A stretch of 64,000 nt of DNA from JAKANT01 sp035502095 (GCA_035502095.1 DATJUX010000011.1:1-64000); one strand, 5' to 3'. Shown: positions 27,256 to 36,413, counted from the first letter of the stretch. Notes: generated by a model not told the origin, from the letters alone. Translations and numbers: made by a program.

Positions 27256-28215
27256 TCAATCCAGCATGTGCTCGCGTTCCTTGCGCACGAACAGGACCGA
27301 CGCGTTGCGACGATGAATCGTCTCGTACTGATCCCAGTCCTTGAAGTCCGGCAGCGCGGTGGCGTCCGGCACTTCGCTGAGTGCGGCGCCGTTCTCGAGC
27401 AACTCTAACACCCGCGCCTCGAGCTGGTTCAGGTAGGTCGCCACGGCATCGATCGCCTCGCGTCCCGCCGCAGGGCCATGGCCCGGAACGATGGTCGCGA
27501 GCGACAGCATGCGCAGTTCATCGAGCGCGCGGTGCCAGCCCGGCAGGTCGCTGTCCTGGATGTCCGGAATCCGCTTCCAGTCGAGCAGGCCGCCGGCAAA
27601 CAGCGTGTGCGTCTGCTCGTCCAGCACCGCGATATCGCCGGGGCCGGCGGAGTGATCGAAGTACAGCACCCGCACGGGGCGGCCGATGAGCGTCAACTCG
27701 TGCGACGCGTCGAATACCAGATCGGGCTTGAACATCGCCGTGCCCCGCATCTCGTCCTCTCCAAGCACGCGCCGCAACGTCTTGAGGCAGTTCTCGCAGC
27801 GCGCGGCCATCAGCTGCGCCGCCTCGCGATGCATCGCAATCGGAACGCCGCGTTCACGATACGCCGCGGCGCCGAACAGGAACTCCTGGCGCGTGTGCGT
27901 GATCAGCACGCGTCGTACCGGCTTGTCGGTGATCCGGCGAATTTCGGCCAGCAACGCCAGCCCATGGCGATAGGACGTGCCCGTATCGATCGCAAGCACG
28001 CCGTCGCTGCCGACGATGAAACCGGCGTTGCCGTTGCGTCCGACCGTGACGTTGTCCACTTCGCCGGCGACGCCTTGCATCATGTAGACGCCGCGCGCCA
28101 CCTCGACCGCATGCACGACGCCGTCGCCGCGCGCGGGATCAGTCGCGGCGCACCCGGCAGCCGCGAGCATCGCGGCGACGCAATAGAGCGCGGCGATTTC
28201 GTGCGGCCGGAACAT
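27256..28215 (-). CDS. Metallo-beta-lactamase-fold lipoprotein of the quinoprotein-relay type, metal site degenerate
   Basis: This 319-aa protein has a lipobox (LAAAGC, Cys22) and an MBL fold: GNAGFIVGSDGVLAIDTGTSY, then LITHTRQEFLFGAAAYRERGVPI, FDHSAGPGDIAVLDE and VPGHGP. The zinc motif HxHxDH should begin at His107, but the sequence is H-T-R-Q-E-F, so two histidines and the aspartate are replaced. The bridging Asp position in FAGGLL is Gly. Only His107, His188 and His246 survive. A CENC pair is at residues 140-143. It is the first gene of the operon, next to the fused SoxYZ, as in quinoprotein-relay loci. A non-hydrolytic or altered-metal role is likely. Confidence 0.85.
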   Translation of the reverse strand: MFRPHEIAALYCVAAMLAAAGCAATDPARGDGVVHAVEVARGVYMMQGVAGEVDNVTVGRNGNAGFIVGSDGVLAIDTGTSYRHGLALLAEIRRITDKPVRRVLITHTRQEFLFGAAAYRERGVPIAMHREAAQLMAARCENCLKTLRRVLGEDEMRGTAMFKPDLVFDASHELTLIGRPVRVLYFDHSAGPGDIAVLDEQTHTLFAGGLLDWKRIPDIQDSDLPGWHRALDELRMLSLATIVPGHGPAAGREAIDAVATYLNQLEARVLELLENGAALSEVPDATALPDFKDWDQYETIHRRNASVLFVRKEREHMLD

Positions 28216-28411
28216 GGACGGCGAGGGTATCAAGCTGTCGATGCGTGCGGGCAGTCGGCACGCCGCGAGTCGCACGATTGCTGCATCGCTGCGATGCGCG
28301 GCCACTCGCCCCATCGGGGCCGGGCGCGAGAGCGTGTGCGCGCGCTGACATACGTCGAGTCCGCGCCGGGTCAGACTGTCACAATGATCGGCGCATGCTC
28401 GGGAGGTACGA

Positions 28412-29593
28412 ATGCGAACCCAGGTTGCCATCATTGGCGGCGGTCCGGCAGGACTCCTGCTCGCGGAAATCCTGCATCGGCGGGGCGTTGCCAGCGTGGT
28501 GCTCGAACGACACACGCGCGAACACGTGCTGGCGCGGATCCGCGCCGGCGTTCTCGAGCAGACCACGGTCGACGTGTTGCGGGCCAACGGGCTCGCCGAG
28601 CGCATGGATCGCGAGGGGCACGAGCACGACGGAATGAGGGTGGTCTGGGCCGGCGACGACGGATTCTTCATCGACGTGAAGAAGCACGTCGGCAAGCGCT
28701 TCATGGTCTACGGCCAGACCAACATCCAGGCCGATCTTTTCGCAGCCGCCGATCTGCGCAACGCCGCGCTGCTGACCGAAGCCGAGGACGTGGAACTGCT
28801 CGATATCGCGTCGGCGCAGCCCGCCGTACGCTTCCGGCACGAAGGCGCCGAGGTGCGGCTCGACTGCGACTTCATCGCCGGGTGCGACGGCTTTCACGGC
28901 GTATCGCGCAAGGCGGTCCCTGCCGGCGCGCTGCGCGAATTCGAGAAGGTCTACCCGTTCGGCTGGCTTGGCGTGTTGTCGCGAACGCCGCCCCTGCCCG
29001 ACATCACCTATGCCAATCATCCGCGCGGCTTTGCGCTGGCGGCCAAGCGCAACCCGACGCTGAGCCGCTATTACATCCAGGTGCCGCTCGATACGCGCAT
29101 CGAAGACTGGCCCGACGGTCGTTTCTGGACCGAACTCAAGGCGCGCTTTCCACGCGCGTTGGCGGACGCGATCGTCACGGGGCCCGCGCTCGAAAAGTCG
29201 ATCGCGCCGCTGCGCAGTTACGTCGCCGAGCCGATGCAGCACGGCCGCCTCTTCCTTGCCGGCGACGCCGCGCACATCGTGCCTCCCACCGGCGCCAAGG
29301 GACTGAACCTCGCGGCGTCCGACGTGTTCTACCTGGCACGTGCGCTGGTCGCCTTCTACTCCGCCGGCTCGACCGCGTTGCTCGACCGATACAGCGCGAT
29401 GGCGCTGCGTCGCGTCTGGAGCGCGGTACGCATCTCCTGGTACCTGACCAACCTGCTGCACCGGTTCCCGCATGCGAGCGAGTTCGACCAGCGCGCGCAG
29501 GAATACGAACTCGAGTACCTCAAGACCTCGCATCACGCGATGGTCGCATTGGCGGAGCAGTACGCAGGCCTGCCGTTCGAAGACGCGGGCTGA
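28412..29593 (+). CDS. pobA: 4-hydroxybenzoate 3-monooxygenase (PobA)
   Basis: This 393-aa flavoprotein hydroxylase would convert 4-hydroxybenzoate to protocatechuate with NADPH and O2. It shows the FAD motif IIGGGPAGLLLAEILHRRG, RIRAGVLEQTTVDVL, the DG-type motif FIAGCDGFHGVSR, and GRLFLAGDAAHIVPPTGAKGLNLA with the ribityl-binding aspartate. Length matches PobA (about 394 aa). CGGGAGG precedes the ATG. It is divergent from the MBL gene with a 196-bp gap. No PobR-type regulator or protocatechuate dioxygenase is adjacent. Confidence 0.96.
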   Translation: MRTQVAIIGGGPAGLLLAEILHRRGVASVVLERHTREHVLARIRAGVLEQTTVDVLRANGLAERMDREGHEHDGMRVVWAGDDGFFIDVKKHVGKRFMVYGQTNIQADLFAAADLRNAALLTEAEDVELLDIASAQPAVRFRHEGAEVRLDCDFIAGCDGFHGVSRKAVPAGALREFEKVYPFGWLGVLSRTPPLPDITYANHPRGFALAAKRNPTLSRYYIQVPLDTRIEDWPDGRFWTELKARFPRALADAIVTGPALEKSIAPLRSYVAEPMQHGRLFLAGDAAHIVPPTGAKGLNLAASDVFYLARALVAFYSAGSTALLDRYSAMALRRVWSAVRISWYLTNLLHRFPHASEFDQRAQEYELEYLKTSHHAMVALAEQYAGLPFEDAG

Positions 29594-29707
29594 GCGGGCC
29601 GCATGCGGACATCGGGCCGGAAGCGTTTCGAAGGTATCGCCCGGGAACGAAGGCGGGTTGCATAATGTCTACATCGAGCCGCACGTTCGCGGCCCGATGC
29701 CTTTTCC

Positions 29708-30163
29708 ATGGACGAGAAACACGCGCCAACGCGACCTTCGCGTCGTCTCCTGTGCGCCTTCGGCGCGGCCTCGTTGCTCGCCGCGTGTGCCGCGGCGAAC
29801 GACCCGGAAAACATCGTCGCGAGTTACGGCCTCAGCGTCGCCGCGCAGGTCGACGTGGCGGGCCCGCGCGATGCCATGGCGCGCTGCCTGGTGGAGCGCC
29901 AGAACGTCGCGTCGTATCCGATGGGCATTGCGCCCGGCTACACCGCGACCGAAATCCATGGCGACACGGCATACGTGACACAGTGGTTCTCTCTCAAGCA
30001 CGGGATCTCCTGGGCAACGCGCTTCGCGCTGCATCCGGTCGGGACAGGGGTGACGCAGGTGCAGGTCCTGCTTCCCGTCGAGCAGACGTCGTCCGCGTAC
30101 TACCTGCGCGCGGCGCTGGAGGTCATCAGGCGGTGCCGACTTGCTGCGGCAGGCGCGAGCTAA
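29708..30163 (+). CDS. Small predicted lipoprotein, unknown function
   Basis: This 151-aa protein has a lipobox (SLLAAC, Cys27) after a basic n-region (TRPSRRLLCAFGA). The mature part contains GYTATEIHGDTAYVTQWFSLKHG and a C-terminal ALEVIRRCR, with two cysteines that might pair. I do not recognise a family. It follows pobA by 114 bp and its 3' end overlaps the convergent FAD-oxidase gene by 4 bp. Confidence 0.7.
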   Translation: MDEKHAPTRPSRRLLCAFGAASLLAACAAANDPENIVASYGLSVAAQVDVAGPRDAMARCLVERQNVASYPMGIAPGYTATEIHGDTAYVTQWFSLKHGISWATRFALHPVGTGVTQVQVLLPVEQTSSAYYLRAALEVIRRCRLAAAGAS

Positions 30164-33100
30164 GCGGGCGCCAGTGCCTGCTCCAGCAGGCGCGCCACGT
30201 GCAACGCGCTGCGCGCCGTGCCGTCGCCGATCTGGTGGCGGCAGCTCGTGCCGTTGGCCACGATCAGCGCCTCGGCGGGTGCCGCGCGCACGGCGGGCAG
30301 CAGCGACAGCTCGGCCATCCGCATCGACATCGCGTAATGGGCGGCGTCATAGCCGAAGCTGCCCGCCATGCCGCAGCAGCTCGATTCGATCACGCGTACG
30401 TCGAGCTGCGGAATCAGTCCGAGAACGGTCTTGACCGGCTCGAACGCGCCGAACGCCTTCTCGTGGCAATGGCCATGCAGCAACACCTGCCTGGCCGCGA
30501 GCGGTCGCAAGGGCAGGGCGAGTCGCCGCGCGCCGGCTTCACGCGCGAGGAACTCGGCGAAGGTCACCGCGTTGGCGGCGAGCGCGCGTGCGCCGTCGCC
30601 GAGGCCGAGCGCGAGGAACTCGTCGCGCAACCCGAGCAGGCATGAAGGCTCGAGGCCGATCACCGGAACGTTCTTCTCGATCAAGGGCCCGAGCGCGGCG
30701 AGAACGCGGCGCGCCTCGTGGCGCGCTTCGTCGACGAGTCCGGTGGCGAGATAGGTACGGCCGCAGCAGAGTGGGCGCGCCGGCTCCGCGTCGGCGGGTG
30801 CGGGTCGCGCGATCTCGACTCGATAGCCGGCCGCGCGCAGGACGTGCAGCGCGGCCAAGGCGTTCTCGGGCTCGAAGTAGTTGTTGAACGTGTCGGCGAA
30901 CAGGACGACGGTCGCTCCCGCGCTCGCCCCGTTGCGCGCCGCCGGGAAGCCCGCGAGGAACGTGTCGCCGCGCCAGCGCGGCAAGTGCCTGCCGGCAGCC
31001 AACCCGAGCCATCGCTCCGCGAGCGCGGCGGCACCGGGAACCGTGTCGCGCAAGTTGGCGAGCCAAGGCACGCGCGCGGCCCACGGCGCGTAGCGCGGTA
31101 GATGCGCCACCATGCGGTCCTTCAAGGGCAGGCGCCGGATGCGCCGGCAGGCATGCAGGAACTCGATCTTCATGCGCGCCATGTCGACGCCGGTCGGACA
31201 TTCGCGCTTGCAGCCCTTGCAACTCACGCAGAGATCGAGCGCGCCGGCGACCGCGTCGGACGCCAGCGTTTCCGGTCCGAGCTGCCCGCTCAGCGCCAGC
31301 CGCAGCGTGTTGGCCCGGCCGCGCGTAAGGTGCTGCTCGTCGCGCGTGGCGCGGAAGCTCGGGCACATGGTGCCGGCGTCGAACTTGCGACAGTGGCCGT
31401 TGTTGTTGCACATCTCGACGGCCTTGGCGAATCCGCGCGCCGGGTCGCCGCCGGTCCCGGGCGCGGACAGCGCTTCGGTCGCTGGATCGTTCTGCACGTC
31501 CCACGCCGACCAGTCCAGCGCCGGCACGAGCGCCGCCGGCGCATAGCCCGGCTTGAAGCGAAACAGGCTCGCGTCGTCCATGCGCGCGGGCCGGACGATC
31601 TTGCCCGGGTTGAGCAGGCCGGCCGGATCGAACAGGTCCTTGATTTCCTCGAACGCGCGCGTCAGCCGTGGCCCGAACTGCCACGCCACCCATTCGCTGC
31701 GCACCAGGCCGTCGCCGTGTTCGCCCGAATAAGCGCCCTTGAACTTGCGCACGAGCAGCGCCGCCTCCTCGGCGATCGCGCGCATCCTGCGCGCGCCGTC
31801 GCGACGCATGTCGAGGATCGGCCGCACGTGCAGCGTGCCGACCGATGCATGCGCGTACCACGTGCCGCGCGTGCCATGGCGCCGGAACACCTCCGTCAGC
31901 TGGTCGGTGTAGTCGGCCAGGTGCTCGAGCGGGACCGCGCAATCCTCGATGAACGACACCGGCTTGCCGTCGCCGCGCAGCGACATCATGATGTTCAGGC
32001 CCGCCTTGCGCACATCCCACAGGTCCTTTTGCGCCGCCTCGGCCGTGATCTCGACGACGCTGCCCGGATGTCCGAGGTCACCCATCAACGCGACCAGCCG
32101 CCGCAGTTGCCCGAGCAATGCGGTCCTCTCGCTGCCGGCGAATTCGACCAGCAGGAGCGCCTCCGGCATCGCCGCGGCCGGATCGGTCAGCGCGCCCTCG
32201 ATCACGCGGCGAAACGCCGGATTGGCGCGCGCGAGCTCGATCATCGTGCGATCGACCAGTTCGACCGCGGTCGGCCCGAGCGCGACGATGTGTTGCGGGG
32301 CTTCCATCGCCGCGCGGAAGGTCGGGAAGTTGACGACACCCAGCACGCGCACGGCCGGCAGCGGCGCGAGCTTCAGGTGCAGGCGCCGCGACAGCGCGAG
32401 CGTCCCTTCGCTGCCGACGAGCAGGTGCGCCAGATTGACGCTGCCATCGGGGGTGTACGGGCGTTCGCTGCGCGGCCGGAACACGTCGAGGTTGTAGCCG
32501 CCCACCCGGCGCAGCACGGTCGGCCAGACGCGGTCGATCTCCTCCCTCTCGCGCGCGCCGATTTCGAACAGGCGCGCCACGAGCTGCGCGCTGCGCGCCG
32601 AAGCGAGCGGCCGCGTCGCATCGCGCCCGAAGGGGCCGAAAAACTCCACCGTCCCGTCCGCCAGCTGCGCATCGATGGCCGCGACGTTGTGCACCATGTT
32701 GCCGTACGCGATCGAGCGCGAGCCGCACGAGTTGTTGCCGGCCATGCCGCCGATCGTCGCCTGGGCCGAGGTGGAGACGTCGACCGGGAACCACAGGCCG
32801 TGTGGCTTGAGCAGCGCATTCAGCGCATCGAGCACCACCCCGGGCTGCACCTCGGCCGTACCCGCTTCCTGGTCGAACGCGATCACGCGGTTAAGGTGCT
32901 TCGAGTAGTCGATCACCAGCGCACGCCCCACGGTCTGCCCGCACTGGCTCGAGCCGGCGCCGCGCGCCAGCACCGGCACCTTCAGTTCGTTGCAGATCGC
33001 GAGCGCGGCGCGCACATCGCTTTCTTCGCGCGGCACCAGCACGCCGACCGGCTCGACCTGGTAGATCGATGCATCGGTGGCGTAGCGGCCGCGCGCGGCC

Positions 33101-33204
33101 GCATCGAACAGCACCTCGCCCCTGACCGCGCGCCGCAGTCGCAGCGAAAGATCGTTGCGATACAGCGAGGGCTGCACGAACACGCGGCGTTCGACGACGG
33201 CCAT
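30160..33204 (-). CDS. Fused FAD-linked oxidase / 4Fe-4S / CCG protein (YdiJ- or GlcD-GlcF-like)
   Basis: This 1014-aa flavo-iron-sulfur dehydrogenase is of the D-2-hydroxyacid class. The N-terminal FAD_binding_4 domain (VPVLARGAGSSQCGQTVG, ATIGGMAGNNSCGSRS) is followed by FAD-oxidase C and then a ferredoxin-like region with CVSCKGCKRECPTGVD and a preceding CNNNGHCRKFDAGTMCP. Cysteine-rich CCG repeats lie near the end (LLHGHCHEKAF, SSCCGMAGSFGYD). Such fusions oxidise D-2-hydroxy acids (for example D-2-hydroxyglutarate or D-lactate) and pass electrons to the membrane chain. Only 5 bp separate it from the GntR gene upstream, so the two are co-transcribed. Confidence 0.92.
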   Translation of the reverse strand: MAVVERRVFVQPSLYRNDLSLRLRRAVRGEVLFDAAARGRYATDASIYQVEPVGVLVPREESDVRAALAICNELKVPVLARGAGSSQCGQTVGRALVIDYSKHLNRVIAFDQEAGTAEVQPGVVLDALNALLKPHGLWFPVDVSTSAQATIGGMAGNNSCGSRSIAYGNMVHNVAAIDAQLADGTVEFFGPFGRDATRPLASARSAQLVARLFEIGAREREEIDRVWPTVLRRVGGYNLDVFRPRSERPYTPDGSVNLAHLLVGSEGTLALSRRLHLKLAPLPAVRVLGVVNFPTFRAAMEAPQHIVALGPTAVELVDRTMIELARANPAFRRVIEGALTDPAAAMPEALLLVEFAGSERTALLGQLRRLVALMGDLGHPGSVVEITAEAAQKDLWDVRKAGLNIMMSLRGDGKPVSFIEDCAVPLEHLADYTDQLTEVFRRHGTRGTWYAHASVGTLHVRPILDMRRDGARRMRAIAEEAALLVRKFKGAYSGEHGDGLVRSEWVAWQFGPRLTRAFEEIKDLFDPAGLLNPGKIVRPARMDDASLFRFKPGYAPAALVPALDWSAWDVQNDPATEALSAPGTGGDPARGFAKAVEMCNNNGHCRKFDAGTMCPSFRATRDEQHLTRGRANTLRLALSGQLGPETLASDAVAGALDLCVSCKGCKRECPTGVDMARMKIEFLHACRRIRRLPLKDRMVAHLPRYAPWAARVPWLANLRDTVPGAAALAERWLGLAAGRHLPRWRGDTFLAGFPAARNGASAGATVVLFADTFNNYFEPENALAALHVLRAAGYRVEIARPAPADAEPARPLCCGRTYLATGLVDEARHEARRVLAALGPLIEKNVPVIGLEPSCLLGLRDEFLALGLGDGARALAANAVTFAEFLAREAGARRLALPLRPLAARQVLLHGHCHEKAFGAFEPVKTVLGLIPQLDVRVIESSCCGMAGSFGYDAAHYAMSMRMAELSLLPAVRAAPAEALIVANGTSCRHQIGDGTARSALHVARLLEQALAPA

Positions 33205-33209
33205 GTCGC

Positions 33210-34031
33210 TCAGCGAGCGATGCGCGCCTGCGGGCGCGCCGCTCCCGGAAGAGGCGAGCGCCTGGGGGAACGTGCCCTCTTGTTCTCCCGCCCGCCGCGC
33301 GCCGCCGTCTCACCCGGCGCCGCCACGGCAACCGGTTCCGGGCCCATCACCGCCAGCACCGCCGCGGCGCATTTCTTCGCGAGGTGCTCGACCAGGATGC
33401 GCCGCATGCGCTCGCCGTCGCGCTTGTCCAGCGCGACCAGCATCTGCTCGTGCTCGGCGAGCGCCGCGTCCCACTTCGCGCGGTCGAAGTTGGAGCGGAA
33501 TCGCAGCGCATGCAGTCGCGCATTGACCGCACGATAGACGCGAGTGAGGACGGGATTGCGTGCCGCTTCGTTGATGCGCTCGTGAATCGCGCGATTGAGC
33601 CGGTAGTAACCGGGCAGGTCGCGCTTGCGATGGCACGCGGCCATCCGGCGCTGCAGTTCCCTGATCGCCGCGAGCTCGGATTCGGTGATGTGACGGCAGG
33701 CGAGTTGCCCGGACAGGCCCTCCAGCGCGCCCATCACGTCGAACGTATGCTCCACCTCCTCGCGCCCCATTTTCACCACCTGGGCGCCGCGGTTCGGCAG
33801 CAGCGCGATCAGTCCTTCGGTGGCAAGGACCTTGAACGCCTCGCGCAACGGCGTGCGCGAGATGTGCAGCTGCGCGCACAGCAGGCGCTCGTTGAGGCGC
33901 GCGCCGGCTTCGAGATGTCCCTCGATGATCAGGTCGCGCAGTCGCGCGGCCACCGCCTCGTGCAGGACCTGGCGCTCGATCCTGAGCACGGACGAAGCGG
34001 CGACAGCAGCAGCGGGATCGGGGTTTTCCAT
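33210..34031 (-). CDS. GntR/FadR-family (FCD) transcriptional regulator
   Basis: This 273-aa regulator has an N-terminal winged HTH (LHEAVAARLRDLIIEGHLEAGARLNERLLCAQLHISRTPLREAFKVLATEGLI) and a C-terminal FCD helical ligand domain with the metal-binding His pattern (LNRAIHERI, LAEHEQMLVAL, LVEHLAKK). The ATG at 34031 is preferred over an extension to 34100, which would cover the operator. The C-terminal 35 residues are basic and disordered, longer than usual. It is divergent from the aminotransferase operon and co-directional with the FAD oxidase, so it probably controls both in response to an acid substrate. Confidence 0.93.
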   Translation of the reverse strand: MENPDPAAAVAASSVLRIERQVLHEAVAARLRDLIIEGHLEAGARLNERLLCAQLHISRTPLREAFKVLATEGLIALLPNRGAQVVKMGREEVEHTFDVMGALEGLSGQLACRHITESELAAIRELQRRMAACHRKRDLPGYYRLNRAIHERINEAARNPVLTRVYRAVNARLHALRFRSNFDRAKWDAALAEHEQMLVALDKRDGERMRRILVEHLAKKCAAAVLAVMGPEPVAVAAPGETAARGGRENKRARSPRRSPLPGAARPQARIAR

Positions 34032-34086
34032 CAGCGGGCCGGCCGCGCGTGCGCGGGAAACGCTCTTGCTCGCAGCCGGCGGCTGG

Positions 34087-34104
34087 CATACTGTATACAA
34101 AATT
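34087..34104. promoter_or_regulatory. Putative GntR operator in the divergent promoter
   Basis: An A/T-rich stretch in an otherwise GC-rich region contains the 8-bp palindrome TGTATACA (34092-34099) flanked by CATAC and AAAAT. FCD-type GntR regulators commonly bind TGTATACA-like sites. It lies between the regulator and aminotransferase starts. Confidence 0.6.
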
Positions 34105-34126
34105 CAATCTTCGAGCGAGGCTGGTT

Positions 34127-35374
34127 ATGGAGCGCCTGAACGCGCACCCGGGCGGCCGTCACTTCCTGCAGATTCCCGGCCCGACCAACGTCCCGGATCG
34201 CATCCTGCGGGCGATCGACCACCCGACGATCGATCACCGCGGGCCGGAGTTCCAGGCGCTCGCCCGCAAGATCCTGGCAGAGCTGCGGTCGGTCTTCCAG
34301 ACTCGCAGCCCGGTCGTCATCTACCCGGCGTCCGGCACCGGCGCGTGGGAGGCGGCCCTGGTCAACACGCTTTCTCCCGGCGACCAGGTGCTCATGGTCG
34401 AGACCGGCCACTTCGCGCTGTTGTGGAAGAAGATGGCCGACAAGCTCGGCCTGCAACCGGCGCTGCTGGGCGGCTTCGAGCAGGGAAGCTGGCGGCGTGG
34501 GGTCGATGCGGGCGCGGTCGAAGCGCGCCTCGTGCAGGACAGCGCGCACGCGCTCAAGGCGGTCTGCGTAGTGCACAACGAAACGTCGACCGGCGCGACC
34601 TCGGATATCGCGGCGGTGCGCCGCGCGCTCGACCGGGCCCGTCACCCCGCCCTGCTGCTGGTGGACACGATCTCCTCGCTCGGATCGATCGATTACCGCC
34701 ACGACGAATGGGGCGTCGACGTCACCGTGGCCGGTTCGCAGAAAGGCCTGATGCTTCCACCCGGCCTGTCGTTCAATGCGATCGGCGACCGGGCGCTCGC
34801 CGCCGCGAAGAACGCGCGTTTGCCGAAGGCTTTCTGGGGCTGGGAGGAAATGCTGGAGGCGAACGCCAAGGGCTTGTTCCCCTACACGCCGAGCACCAAC
34901 CTGCTCTACGGGCTGGCGGAGGCGCTCGACATGCTGCGGGAGGAAGGGCTGCCGAACGTCTTCGCGCGGCACGCGCGTCATGCCGAAGCCACGCGGCGCG
35001 CCGCGGCGGCGTGGGGCCTGGAGATCCTGTGCGAGGCCCCGCCCGAGCGCAGCAACGCGTTGACCGCGCTCGTGATGCCGAAGGACGGCACCGGCACGCC
35101 TCACGACGCCGATCGCCTGCGCCGGATCATCCACGAGAAGTTCAACATGTCGCTCGGCCAGGGCTTGAGCAGGCTCGCCGGCTGGGTCTTTCGCATCGGC
35201 CATCTCGGCGACTTCAACGACCTCGCGCTCGCCGGCACGCTCTCGGGCGTGGAGATGGGTCTCGGACTGGCCGGCGTTCCGCACCGGACCGGCGGCGTGC
35301 AGGCGGCGCTCGCCTATCTGCGCGAGGCGGCCGCAGCCCGCGCACCGCAGGCGGGCGGGCGCAGAGCCGCCTGA
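34127..35374 (+). CDS. Class V aminotransferase (serine/alanine-glyoxylate aminotransferase family)
   Basis: This 415-aa PLP enzyme has IPGPTNVPDRIL at the N-terminus, YPASGTGAWEAALVN, VVHNETSTGATSD, the PLP aspartate in LLLVDTISSLGSIDY (Asp180) and the Schiff-base lysine Lys206 in VAGSQKGLMLPPG. It matches serine-glyoxylate and alanine-glyoxylate aminotransferases; the amino donor here is unknown. It is the first gene of a four-gene catabolic operon facing away from the GntR gene. The ATG at 34127 was chosen over an upstream GTG at 34049 because the latter would overlap the operator. Confidence 0.92.
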   Translation: MERLNAHPGGRHFLQIPGPTNVPDRILRAIDHPTIDHRGPEFQALARKILAELRSVFQTRSPVVIYPASGTGAWEAALVNTLSPGDQVLMVETGHFALLWKKMADKLGLQPALLGGFEQGSWRRGVDAGAVEARLVQDSAHALKAVCVVHNETSTGATSDIAAVRRALDRARHPALLLVDTISSLGSIDYRHDEWGVDVTVAGSQKGLMLPPGLSFNAIGDRALAAAKNARLPKAFWGWEEMLEANAKGLFPYTPSTNLLYGLAEALDMLREEGLPNVFARHARHAEATRRAAAAWGLEILCEAPPERSNALTALVMPKDGTGTPHDADRLRRIIHEKFNMSLGQGLSRLAGWVFRIGHLGDFNDLALAGTLSGVEMGLGLAGVPHRTGGVQAALAYLREAAAARAPQAGGRRAA

Positions 35375-35418
35375 GCCGCAACCATTCACCGCAACCGCAT
35401 CGGACCATCGAGGAGACG

Positions 35419-36411
35419 ATGAAGGCGAATCGATACTCATCGCGGCGCGCCGCGATGACCATCGCGCTCGCGGCCGGCGTCCTGCTGGCACAGGCCGCGG
35501 TGGCCCAGTCGTGGCCGACCAGGCCGATTCGCCTGCTCGTGGGTTTCGCGCCCGGCGGTGGTACCGACATCGTCGCGCGTGCCCTGGCGCCGAAGATGTC
35601 GGAACTGCTCGGCCAGCAGGTCGTGGTCGACAACCGGGCCGGCGCCGCGGGCACGATCGCCGCCGACCTCACGGCCAAGGCGCCCGCCGACGGCTACACG
35701 CTGCTGATGGGCCATTCCAACTCGAACGCGATCGCGCCGTTCGTGCTTGCCAAGGTGCCTTACGACGCCGCGACGGATTTCACCGCGATCACCTACATCG
35801 GCTACGTGCCGAACGTGCTTGTGGTGCACCCATCGGTTCCCGCCAAGTCGGTCGCCGAACTGGTCGGGATCGCCCAGGCCAAGCCGGGCGTCTATACCTA
35901 CGCCTCTTCCGGCGTCGGCAGCACGCAGCACCTGGCGGGCGCTCTGTTCGCGAAGCTCACCGACACGCAGCTGATCCACGTTCCGTACAAGGGCAGCGGC
36001 CAGGCGGTGATCGATCTCATCGCCGGACAGGTGAACATGAACTTCGACACCATGCCGCCGGTCCTGCCGCACATCGTTGAAGGCAAGCTGCGCGCGCTGG
36101 CGATTTCCACGCCGCAGAGGCTGCCGCAGCTCGCCGACGTGCCGACTTTCAACGAGGTCGGCATCCACGGCTTCGACGTCACCAACTGGTATTCCGTGAT
36201 GGGGCCGAAGTACCTGCCGAAGGAGATCGTCGCCAAGATCGATCACGCGGTGAAGGCGGCGCTGGCGGACCCCGCCATCCGGCCGAAACTGGAGGCGCAG
36301 GGCGTGCAGTTCGGCGGCCCGCAGACGCCGGAGGAGTTCACCGCGTTCATCAAAGCCGAACTGGCAAAGTACCAGCGGCTGGTGAAGGAACTGAACGTCA
36401 AGGCGGACTGA
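35419..36411 (+). CDS. Orphan Bug-family tricarboxylate-transporter binding protein
   Basis: This 330-aa periplasmic receptor has a signal peptide (RRAAMTIALAAGVLLAQAAVAQ) and Bug motifs: WPTRPIRLLVGFAPGGGTD, VVVDNRAGAAGTIAAD, PADGYTLLMGHSN and IHVPYKGSGQAVIDLIAGQVNMNFD. GAGGAG precedes the ATG at 35419. No TctA or TctB gene is next to it, so it must share a permease or act as a sensor. Its operon position between the aminotransferase and crotonase suggests that it captures the substrate of this pathway. Confidence 0.93.
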   Translation: MKANRYSSRRAAMTIALAAGVLLAQAAVAQSWPTRPIRLLVGFAPGGGTDIVARALAPKMSELLGQQVVVDNRAGAAGTIAADLTAKAPADGYTLLMGHSNSNAIAPFVLAKVPYDAATDFTAITYIGYVPNVLVVHPSVPAKSVAELVGIAQAKPGVYTYASSGVGSTQHLAGALFAKLTDTQLIHVPYKGSGQAVIDLIAGQVNMNFDTMPPVLPHIVEGKLRALAISTPQRLPQLADVPTFNEVGIHGFDVTNWYSVMGPKYLPKEIVAKIDHAVKAALADPAIRPKLEAQGVQFGGPQTPEEFTAFIKAELAKYQRLVKELNVKAD

Positions 36412-36413
36412 AC

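Noticed and set aside
27478..30645. A 1055-codon plus-strand open frame.
   Set aside because: It is antisense to the MBL gene and out of frame with pobA, and no family sequence is present.
31102..33537. An 811-codon plus-strand open frame.
   Set aside because: It is antisense to the fused FAD/FeS oxidoreductase, whose cofactor motifs are intact.
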